Assembly (NCBI GenBank): GCA_023428515.1
Contig: JAEYXI010000449.1
Span: 1 to 8,880, forward strand
Source of the DNA: Pseudomonadota bacterium
GTDB taxonomy: Bacteria > Pseudomonadota > Alphaproteobacteria > Rhizobiales > Rhizobiaceae
Direction of reading: 5' to 3'
DNA: 8,880 nucleotides
The notes beneath the pieces are model-generated. The model was not told the DNA's origin. It worked only from the letters and a program-made list of their open reading frames with translations, and made no database searches. Every line of letters begins with the position of its first letter. Position 1 is the stretch's first letter. This document shows positions 1 to 4,730 of the stretch, piece by piece. The translations under genes were made by a program, and so were the position numbers.

Positions 1-153
1 GACGATATCCTTGTGGCGCGCGACCGCCTCAAGGCGTCGGGCGCGCGCGTGCTGGGTGACGGCACGCCGAAAATCGGCGCCCACGGTAAGCCGGTGCTGT
101 TCCTCCATCCTAAGGATTTCGCCGGCACGCTTGTGGAGCTCGAACAGGCATGA
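1..153 (+). CDS. mce: Methylmalonyl-CoA epimerase, C-terminal end (partial, 5' end outside window)
   Basis: The first 50 codons visible are the C-terminal end of a glyoxalase/VOC-fold protein. The ending, with GKPVLFLHPKDF followed by GTLVELEQ, is the characteristic C-terminus of methylmalonyl-CoA epimerase. The glutamate in the LVELEQ strand is the metal-ligand/catalytic position of VOC enzymes. The enzyme interconverts (2R)- and (2S)-methylmalonyl-CoA in the cytoplasm, between propionyl-CoA carboxylase and methylmalonyl-CoA mutase. The reading frame is open from base 1 and ends at TGA 151-153. The next gene starts inside this stop codon (ATGA, 150-153), so the two are probably co-transcribed and translationally coupled. 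Only about a third of the protein is present, so the identification rests on the C-terminal motif. Confidence 0.88.
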   Translation, partial: DDILVARDRLKASGARVLGDGTPKIGAHGKPVLFLHPKDFAGTLVELEQA

Positions 154-440
154 CCTGGGTTTCCGTCGCGGCGATCTATTTCATCCTTTGGTGGCTTGTC
201 CTCTTCGCCACCTTGCCGTTCGGCCTGAAGACGCAGGACGAGGATGACGACGTCACGCTCGGCACGGTTTCGAGCGCGCCGAAAGGCCCGCATGTGCTGC
301 GCGCCTTCCTGCGCACGACCATCGTCTCGGCGCTTATCCTCGCGGGTTTCTATCTGCTGACGAAAGGGTTCGGTCTCGGCATCGACGACATCCCGAGAAT
401 CATTCCCGAATACAAAAGTGACGGGGCGTCACCCACTTAA
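150..440 (+). CDS. DUF1467 family small membrane protein
   Basis: A 96-residue protein with two predicted transmembrane helices, about residues 3-23 (rich in W, F, L, V) and 55-73. They are joined by an acidic hydrophilic loop (QDEDDD near residues 29-34). The pattern of a hydrophobic N-terminus, a PFG(L)KTQ motif after helix 1 and a second helix near residue 60 matches the DUF1467 family, which in Alphaproteobacteria commonly follows methylmalonyl-CoA epimerase. The function is unknown. The ATG overlaps the epimerase stop by 4 bp. The short C-terminal tail after the second helix (residues 74-96) is hydrophilic. Downstream is a hairpin at 479-499, whose T-tract serves the opposite strand, so a dedicated terminator for this operon is not obvious. 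Confidence 0.8.
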   Translation: MTWVSVAAIYFILWWLVLFATLPFGLKTQDEDDDVTLGTVSSAPKGPHVLRAFLRTTIVSALILAGFYLLTKGFGLGIDDIPRIIPEYKSDGASPT

Positions 441-470
441 GAAGTTTTGCCGGCAAGCTTCTGATTGCAC

Positions 471-499
471 AAAAAAAATGCAAGGCACGAGGCCTTGCA
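471..499 (-). terminator. Rho-independent terminator of the minus-strand small RNA
   Basis: A perfect 8-bp stem (TGCAAGGC at 479-486 and GCCTTGCA at 492-499, 5-base loop) is followed on the minus strand by eight consecutive Ts (471-478). On the plus strand the hairpin is followed by ATTAAACG with no T-run. It is therefore a strong terminator only for leftward transcription, though it may partly stop readthrough from the DUF1467 gene. Confidence 0.85.
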
Positions 500-621
500 A
501 TTAAACGCGTCCGATCTGTTTCCGGTATCCGGCGGCAGCGAGTAACCGCGCCTAGATCGCATCCTCCCAAGACTTTGACCGCGTAGGGAAGGCAGATTTT
601 GCTCTGCCCTCTCGGTTATGG
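471..621 (-). ncRNA. Probable trans-acting small RNA, about 150 nt (possibly the alpha-r9/Smr9C family)
   Basis: Seen: read on the minus strand, the region has a promoter-like pair (CGTGAC, 17 bp, TCTAGT at 656-628) and then about 150 nt with several stems. These include GGCAGA/TCTGCC with a GCAAAA loop (about 592-609), TAACCG/CGGTTA enclosing it, and CCGG-ATA-CCGG. The stretch ends in a perfect 8-bp hairpin followed by eight Ts. There is no open frame of note. Known from memory: Rhizobiales carry a family of about 145-160-nt sRNAs (alpha-r9, Smr9C in Sinorhizobium) that I recall lying beside proS. Position, strand and length fit that family, but the assignment is unverified. An alternative is 6S RNA, whose length is similar but whose long imperfect duplex I could not reproduce here. 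The start is predicted near 619-622. Confidence 0.68.
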
Positions 622-627
622 GGGCAC

Positions 628-656
628 ACTAGACCAAGCCCGGACAAATTGTCACG
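628..656 (-). promoter_or_regulatory. Predicted sigma-70 promoter of the small RNA
   Basis: On the minus strand CGTGAC (656-651) and TCTAGT (633-628) are separated by 17 bp. They resemble the alphaproteobacterial housekeeping consensus CTTGAC-N17-CTATAT. The predicted start, 6-9 bases after the -10, gives a transcript of about 150 nt ending at the T8 tract, which is a sensible sRNA size. Confidence 0.5.
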
Positions 657-677
657 CAGAATTTTGCGTTTGAAGCG

Positions 678-694
678 TTGCAGATGTGCTGCAA
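678..694. repeat. Inverted repeat TTGCAG-N5-CTGCAA in the proS leader
   Basis: A perfect 6-bp inverted repeat with a 5-base spacer lies between the small RNA promoter and proS. A further TTGCAG copy starts near 707. It could be an operator or an mRNA hairpin, or it could be chance. No regulator is indicated by the sequence. Confidence 0.3.
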
Positions 695-870
695 TGCACA
701 ATTACGTTGCAGCACGTGCCCGCGAAACGGACACGGCAAGAATCTGCCCACAACGGCCGCTCTCCTGCGGGTTTCCATTCCGTCATGAAATGGCTATGAA
801 GCGCTTGCATGCGTTTCGCGTGGCTCGCCGATTCCGGCACCAATCACCATCGCCTTTTCACGGACCCATC

Positions 871-2199
871 ATGCGGCTTTCGCGCTATTTCCTGCCCATA
901 CTCAAAGAGAATCCGCGCGAAGCTGAAATCGTCTCGCATCGCTTGATGCTTCGCGCCGGGATGATCCGCCAGCAGGGGCAGGGCTCCTTCGCGATGCTGC
1001 CGCTCGGCAAGCGCGTTCTCGACAAGGTCTGCCAGATCGTCCGCGAGGAGCAGAACCGCGCCGGCGCTCTCGAAATCCTCATGCCGACGATCCAGTCGGC
1101 CGAGCTCTGGCGGGAAAGCGGCCGCTACGACGACTACGGCAAGGAGATGCTGCGCATCAAGGACCGCCAGGAGCGCGACATGCTCTACGGCCCGACAAAC
1201 GAGGAGATGGTGACGGATATCTTCCGCACCTACGTGAAGTCGTACAAGGACCTGCCGCTCAACCTCTACCATATCCAGTGGAAGTTCCGCGACGAAGTGC
1301 GCCCGCGCTTCGGCGTCATGCGCGGCCGCGAATTCCTGATGAAGGACGCTTACTCCTTCGACCTCGACTACGAGGGCGCGAAGGCGGCCTACAACCGCAT
1401 GTTCGTGTCCTACCTCAGGACCTTCACGCGCATGGGCCTGCAGGCGATCCCGATGCGCGCCGACACCGGCCCGATCGGCGGCGACCTCAGCCACGAATTC
1501 ATCATCATTGCCGATACCGGCGAGAGCCAGGTCTTCTGCCACAAGGACTTTCTCAGCCTTCCCGTGCCGGGCGAGGACACCGATTTCGAGAACGACGCCG
1601 AGATCGGCGGCATCGTCAAGGAATGGACGACGCCCTACGCGGCGACCGACGAGATGCACGACGAGGCGGCCTGGGAGAAGATCCCCGAGGGCGAGCGGCT
1701 TTCGGCGCGCGGCATCGAGGTCGGCCACATCTTCCACTTCGGCGAGAAATATTCGAAGCCGATGGGCGCCAAGGTGCAGGGACCCGACGGCAAGGAGCAC
1801 TTCGTCTCGATGGGTTCCTACGGCATCGGCCCAACCCGGCTGATCGCGGCGATCATCGAGGCGAGCCACGACGAGGCCGGCATCATCTGGCCGGAGAGCG
1901 TCGCGCCCTTCGACGTCGTCATCATCAACATGAAGGTCGGCGACGCCGAGTGCGACCGGCTTTGCGAACAGCTCTATGCCGCCCACCAGGCCGCCGGGCT
2001 CGACGTGCTCTATGACGACACCGACCAGCGCGCCGGCGGCAAGTTCGCCACCGCCGACCTGATCGGCATTCCGTGGCAGGTGATCGTCGGACCGCGCGGC
2101 GCCGCCGCCGGCGAGGTCGAGGTGAAGCGGCGCGCCACCGGCGAGCGCGACACCAAGACGGTCGAGACGCTGCTGGCGTCGCTCGGACCGAAGGCATGA
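871..2199 (+). CDS. proS: Prolyl-tRNA synthetase (compact alphaproteobacterial type)
   Basis: This cytoplasmic class II aminoacyl-tRNA synthetase attaches proline to tRNA-Pro. The 442-residue product starts MRLSRYFLP, the usual N-terminus in Rhizobiales, so ATG 871 is preferred over upstream in-frame codons. Visible landmarks are TNEE at 109-112, motif 2 ([10 protein letters not shown] onward, 139-160), a [11 protein letters not shown] segment (200-210), motif 3 (GSYGIGPTR, 315-323) and the anticodon-binding domain (about 347-440). Between CHKD (223-226) and GIEVGHIF (281-288) there are only about 55 residues. In E. coli-type ProRS this place holds a roughly 180-residue editing insertion, so the enzyme has only a mini-insertion and probably relies on a separate trans-editing protein for Ala-tRNA-Pro. 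The stop overlaps the lolC start (ATGA, 2196-2199), suggesting an operon with lolC and lolD. Confidence 0.97.
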   Translation: MRLSRYFLPILKENPREAEIVSHRLMLRAGMIRQQGQGSFAMLPLGKRVLDKVCQIVREEQNRAGALEILMPTIQSAELWRESGRYDDYGKEMLRIKDRQERDMLYGPTNEEMVTDIFRTYVKSYKDLPLNLYHIQWKFRDEVRPRFGVMRGREFLMKDAYSFDLDYEGAKAAYNRMFVSYLRTFTRMGLQAIPMRADTGPIGGDLSHEFIIIADTGESQVFCHKDFLSLPVPGEDTDFENDAEIGGIVKEWTTPYAATDEMHDEAAWEKIPEGERLSARGIEVGHIFHFGEKYSKPMGAKVQGPDGKEHFVSMGSYGIGPTRLIAAIIEASHDEAGIIWPESVAPFDVVIINMKVGDAECDRLCEQLYAAHQAAGLDVLYDDTDQRAGGKFATADLIGIPWQVIVGPRGAAAGEVEVKRRATGERDTKTVETLLASLGPKA

Positions 2200-3500
2200 A
2201 CGCACGCGCCGCCGCGACCACAGCAGCGCCGGCGAAGCCCGCCGGCGCCGGGCCGTTCTCGGTCTTCGAGCGCATGGTCGCCTGGCGCTATCTGCGCTCG
2301 CGGCGCAAGGAAACGGTGATCTCGGTCATCGCCTCGATCTCCTTCCTCGGCATCATGCTCGGCGTCGCCACCCTCATCGTCGTCATGGCGGTGATGAACG
2401 GCTTTCGCGCCGAGCTGCTGGTCCGCATCCTCGGTATCAATGGCCACCTCGTCGTGCAGCCGATCGACATGCCGCTCGAGGACTATGACGCCGTCGCGAA
2501 GCGCATCAACGGCGTGGCCGGCGTGAAATACGCAATCCCGCTGATCGACGGGCAGGTCTTGGCCTCCGGCACGGTCGGGGCGGGGACGGGCGCGCTGGTG
2601 CGCGGCATAAGCGGTGAGAATCTCGGCAAGCTCACCGTCGTCTCCAACAACATCAAGCACGGATCGCTGGTCGGCTTCGACCAGTCGGAAGGCGTCGCCA
2701 TCGGCCAGCGCATGGCCGACAATCTCGGCCTCGTGCTCGGCGACATGATCACGCTGGTGTCGCCGGACGGCGACATCACGCCGATGGGGACGACGCCTCG
2801 CGTGAAGGCCTATCCTGTTGTCGCCATCTTCGAAGTAGGCATGTCGGAGTTCGATTCCTCCGTCATCTTCATGCGTTTCGAGGAAGCGCAGCTCTATTTC
2901 AACATGGAGGGACGCGCGCTGACGATCGAGGTCTTCGTCGACAATCCAGACGACGTCGATTCATTGCGCCAACTCGTCGAGATCGCCGCCGCGCGCCAGA
3001 TATTCATCTCCGACTGGCGCCAGCGCAACGAGACCTTCTTCTCGGCGCTGCAGGTCGAACGCAACGTCATGTTCATGATCCTCACGCTGATCGTGCTGGT
3101 GGCGGCGCTGAACATCATCTCCGGCCTGATCATGCTGGTGAAGGACAAGGGGCACGACATCGCCATCCTGCGCACCATGGGCGCGACGCGCGGCGCTGTC
3201 ATGCGCATCTTCCTGATGACAGGTGCCGCCATCGGCGTCACCGGCACAATAGCCGGCGTCGCTCTCGGCGTGGTGCTCTGTCTCAACGTCGAGCGTATCA
3301 GGCAGTTCTTCTCGTGGCTTTCCGGGACGGTCCTGTTCAATCCGGAGCTTTATTTCCTCAGCCAGCTGCCGGCCAAGATGGAACTCGGCGAGACGATCTC
3401 GGTCGTCCTGATGGCGCTCGTCCTCTCCTTCCTCGCCACCCTGTTCCCAGCATGGCGCGCAGCAAATCTCGACCCAGTCGAAGCCCTGAGGTACGAGTGA
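2196..3500 (+). CDS. lolC: LolC/LolE-family permease of the lipoprotein-releasing ABC transporter
   Basis: A 434-residue inner-membrane permease that, with LolD, extracts outer-membrane-destined lipoproteins from the inner membrane and passes them to LolA. The topology is typical of the family: a cytoplasmic N-terminus with [14 protein letters not shown] (24-37), helix 1 at about 42-67, a large periplasmic domain at about 70-288, and three C-terminal helices near 291-315, 335-362 and 398-420. The cytoplasmic [16 protein letters not shown] segment (316-331) is the FtsX/MacB-type coupling region that contacts the ATPase. The C-terminus [16 protein letters not shown] is also a family hallmark. 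The start lies within the proS stop (ATGA) and the stop overlaps the lolD GTG. Only one LolC/E gene is adjacent, so the transporter may use this subunit as a homodimer (LolF-like), unless a second copy exists elsewhere. Confidence 0.95.
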   Translation: MNARAAATTAAPAKPAGAGPFSVFERMVAWRYLRSRRKETVISVIASISFLGIMLGVATLIVVMAVMNGFRAELLVRILGINGHLVVQPIDMPLEDYDAVAKRINGVAGVKYAIPLIDGQVLASGTVGAGTGALVRGISGENLGKLTVVSNNIKHGSLVGFDQSEGVAIGQRMADNLGLVLGDMITLVSPDGDITPMGTTPRVKAYPVVAIFEVGMSEFDSSVIFMRFEEAQLYFNMEGRALTIEVFVDNPDDVDSLRQLVEIAAARQIFISDWRQRNETFFSALQVERNVMFMILTLIVLVAALNIISGLIMLVKDKGHDIAILRTMGATRGAVMRIFLMTGAAIGVTGTIAGVALGVVLCLNVERIRQFFSWLSGTVLFNPELYFLSQLPAKMELGETISVVLMALVLSFLATLFPAWRAANLDPVEALRYE

Positions 3501-4177
3501 GCGCTCCCGTCATCGAGCTGAAGAGCGTCGAACGCCATTACGTACAGGGGCAGCGCAAGCTGACCATCCTGAACGGGGCCGATTTCGCGCTGGTGCCCGG
3601 CGAGATGGTGGCGCTCGTTGCGCCGTCCGGCGCCGGCAAGTCGACGCTGCTCCACACCGCCGGCCTGCTCGAACGGCCGGATGCCGGCGACGTCATCCTC
3701 GGCGGCCGCGCCTGCGGGCGGCTTTCCGACGACGAACGCACCGCGATCCGCCGCAACGACATCGGCTTCGTCTACCAGTTCCACCATCTGCTGCCCGAGT
3801 TCTCCGCACTGGAGAACATCATGATGCCGCAGATCATCAAGGGCCTGCCGCCGGCGGAGGCCGCCAAACGCGCGGAACAGCTTCTCGACTACATGCAGAT
3901 CGGCAAGCGCGCGCAGCATCGGCCGGCCGAACTCTCCGGTGGCGAGCAGCAGCGCGTCGCGATCGCGCGCGCCGTCGCCAACGCGCCGCTGGTCCTGCTC
4001 GCCGACGAGCCGACCGGCAATCTCGACCCGCACACGGCGTCCTATGTCTTCGACGCATTGGCGGCGCTTGTGAAGCAGTCGGGACTCGCGGCGCTGATCG
4101 CGACCCACAATCACGAGCTCGCCCAGCGCATGGACCGCCGCGTCACCTTGGCCGAAGGCAAGGTCGTGCCGCTCTGA
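3497..4177 (+). CDS. lolD: LolD, ATPase of the lipoprotein-releasing ABC transporter
   Basis: A 226-residue ABC ATPase that powers LolC-mediated lipoprotein release at the cytoplasmic face of the inner membrane. Visible motifs are Walker [10 protein letters not shown] (42-50), Q-loop Q94 in [12 protein letters not shown], signature LSGGEQQR (147-154), Walker [14 protein letters not shown] (165-177) and the switch histidine in ATHNHE (H204). All catalytic elements are intact. The first Walker A residue is Ala instead of the common Gly, which is tolerated because it is outside the strict GxxGxGKS core. The GTG at 3497 overlaps the lolC stop (GTGA) and gives the usual LolD length and N-terminus ([12 protein letters not shown]). 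Longer upstream in-frame starts would lie inside lolC and are rejected. Confidence 0.96.
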   Translation: MSAPVIELKSVERHYVQGQRKLTILNGADFALVPGEMVALVAPSGAGKSTLLHTAGLLERPDAGDVILGGRACGRLSDDERTAIRRNDIGFVYQFHHLLPEFSALENIMMPQIIKGLPPAEAAKRAEQLLDYMQIGKRAQHRPAELSGGEQQRVAIARAVANAPLVLLADEPTGNLDPHTASYVFDALAALVKQSGLAALIATHNHELAQRMDRRVTLAEGKVVPL

Positions 4178-4182
4178 CCCCA

Positions 4183-4217
4183 CCGTCATCCCAGGGCTTG
4201 TCCCGAGGATCTCCTGC
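4183..4217. repeat. REP-like imperfect palindrome just after lolD
   Basis: A short stem with arms 4188-4196 and 4202-4210 (7 of 9 pairs, loop CTTGT) sits 10 bp after the lolD stop. The phrase CGTCATCC, GGGCTTG, CCCGAGGATC resembles an extragenic palindrome that I recall as widespread in Rhizobiales genomes. It may help to end or stabilise the proS-lolC-lolD mRNA. Only one copy lies in this window, so its repeat status cannot be shown from here. Confidence 0.5.
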
Positions 4218-4332
4218 AGGCGAACCGGCAAGACCGGCGTCGATGCCGTGGCCGGCGTTAACTTCCCGGCAACCCTCGTAACCTCCGCTTAACCCTCTCC
4301 GACAGGCATGTCAGGAGCCTTGCTCGCTGTCC

Positions 4333-4362
4333 TTGACACTTTGAACAAAAATAGAACAAAAT
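4333..4362 (+). promoter_or_regulatory. Promoter of the 28-codon gene
   Basis: A perfect -35 TTGACA (4333-4338) is followed after 18 bp by CAAAAT (4357-4362), a moderate -10 match (4 of 6). The predicted start near 4369 leaves an untranslated leader of only about 20 bases before the ATG at 4391. The LexA box lies in the spacer and overlaps the first base of the -10, an arrangement suited to repression by steric blocking. The local sequence is strikingly AT-rich against the surrounding GC-rich DNA. Confidence 0.65.
4343..4357 (+). promoter_or_regulatory. LexA (SOS) box, GAAC-N7-GAAC
   Basis: GAAC (4343-4346), seven bases AAAAATA, GAAC (4354-4357) is an exact match to the direct-repeat LexA operator of Alphaproteobacteria (GTTC-N7-GTTC read on the other strand). 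It lies between the -35 and -10 of the promoter driving the 28-codon gene. The inference is that this gene is repressed by LexA and induced by DNA damage. Confidence 0.75.
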
Positions 4363-4379
4363 GCAAACACACCGAAAAC

Positions 4380-4386
4380 AGGAGGT
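4380..4386 (+). promoter_or_regulatory. Strong Shine-Dalgarno of the 28-codon gene
   Basis: AGGAGGT lies 4 bases before ATG 4391. It is the strongest ribosome-binding site in the window and is the main reason to treat such a short frame as a real gene. Confidence 0.8.
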
Positions 4387-4390
4387 AGAT

Positions 4391-4477
4391 ATGGCCGATA
4401 TGTTCCAGGATGTGGTTTCGCTGGTTTGCATGAGCACCTTCCTCGTCGCCACGGCGATGTGGATCGGCGCGCTCTAA
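4391..4477 (+). CDS. SOS-controlled 28-residue single-helix membrane protein (SidA-like architecture)
   Basis: A tiny protein of 28 residues: a short acidic N-terminus (MADMFQD), then an uninterrupted hydrophobic segment from about residue 8 to the C-terminus (VVSLVCMSTF, then LVATAMW), ending IGAL. It would form one inner-membrane helix with almost nothing outside. There are no Lys or Arg residues. It is a complete transcription unit: TTGACA promoter, LexA box, AGGAGGT at ideal spacing, and a hairpin terminator 14 bp after the TAA. I do not recognise the sequence as a named family. In Caulobacter, SidA is a 29-residue SOS-induced inner-membrane protein that blocks division through the late divisome. 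The same size, topology and LexA control make a damage-induced division inhibitor the leading hypothesis; a type I toxin-like peptide is an alternative. Confidence 0.72.
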   Translation: MADMFQDVVSLVCMSTFLVATAMWIGAL

Positions 4478-4490
4478 AGTTCAGACATTC

Positions 4491-4515
4491 GCGGCGAGGT
4501 TCGCCGCCTATCTTT
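4491..4515 (+). terminator. Terminator after the 28-codon gene
   Basis: A perfect 7-bp stem GCGGCGA (4491-4497) / TCGCCGC (4501-4507) with a 3-base loop is followed by a pyrimidine-rich tail CTATCTTT. It starts 14 bases after the TAA. The T-tract is imperfect, but the position and stem fit an intrinsic terminator. Confidence 0.6.
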
Positions 4516-4536
4516 CACCTTCTCCGTCATTCGATC

Positions 4537-4713
4537 TCAGGCAAACGAAGCGTTCAGCTTTTCTGGCCGCTGCGGCCAGCTTTTGCCGAATCGAATGGTG
4601 AGCGCCTGACCCGCCTCGTCCCGGGCCAGGCGCTCCTGCGGGGTGAGGCCGTGACGCCGCTCATGAGGGCGCTCGGTCGGCAAGATCATGTTGTATTGAG
4701 CGGGCCGCGTCGC
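4537..4713 (-). pseudogene. Possible remnant of an integrase-core transposase C-terminus
   Basis: On the minus strand an open frame of 58 codons (in-frame ATG at 4689) encodes AQYN followed by TERPHERRHGLTPQERLA. The order Y-N, R-P-H, then L-T-P five residues after RPH matches the C-terminal end of IS3/IS481-type integrase-core transposases (YN..RPHsxLGxLTPxE). It has four extra residues between YN and TERPH. The rest (GKSWPQRPEKLN) is not recognised. There is no DDE core, no upstream transposase and no terminal repeats visible, so if real it is a decayed fragment. It could equally be chance resemblance in noncoding DNA. Confidence 0.28.
4563..4585 (+). terminator. Hairpin with short T-run
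   Basis: A perfect 7-bp stem CTGGCCG (4563-4569) / CGGCCAG (4573-4579) with a CTG loop is followed by CTTTTG. It has the form of a plus-strand intrinsic terminator and may back up the hairpin at 4491. The T-run is short (four). Confidence 0.4.
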
Positions 4714-4717
4714 TCAA
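4696..4717 (-). terminator. Candidate end of the lipB-ggt transcript
   Basis: A perfect 7-bp inverted repeat TTGAGCG (4696-4702) / CGCTCAA (4711-4717) with an 8-base loop begins 14 bases beyond the ggt stop on the minus strand. No T-run follows on the minus strand (TACAAC), so it is not a classical intrinsic terminator. It may act as an mRNA-stabilising 3' hairpin or be Rho-assisted. Confidence 0.4.
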
Positions 4718-4730
4718 CGTCTTCGACCAG

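Larger units (their letters stand above)
441..870. other. 430-bp intergenic region: opposite-strand small RNA plus proS leader
   Basis: This region has no convincing protein-coding gene. Bases 471-about 621 hold a probable minus-strand small RNA (listed separately). Bases 657-870 form the proS leader. Within it is an inverted repeat TTGCAG-N5-CTGCAA (678-694), with a second TTGCAG copy shortly downstream at about 707. I see no convincing sigma-70-type promoter for proS and no strong Shine-Dalgarno directly before its ATG. An open frame extends upstream of proS to a TTG at 649. Its translation is arginine-rich and does not look like ProRS, so I read it as chance. Confidence 0.7.

Noticed and set aside
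441..461. Terminator right after the DUF1467 gene (GAAG, TTGCCGGCAA, CTTC)
   Set aside because: The core is a tight palindrome that leaves only a strained loop, and no T-run follows.
471..621. 6S RNA identity for the minus-strand transcript
   Set aside because: Length is compatible, but I could not fold it into the single long duplex with a central bubble expected of 6S. Its location beside proS fits another sRNA family better.
649..870. N-terminal extension of proS from a TTG
   Set aside because: The extra 74 residues are Arg/His/Cys-rich, unlike any ProRS, and overlap the small RNA promoter. ATG 871 gives the usual N-terminus.
844..2205. Long minus-strand open frame opposite proS
   Set aside because: It is an antisense shadow of a clearly conserved ProRS in GC-rich DNA. 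Its translation is low-complexity (Asp/Val/Leu/Ala/His/Arg-rich) with no domain motif.
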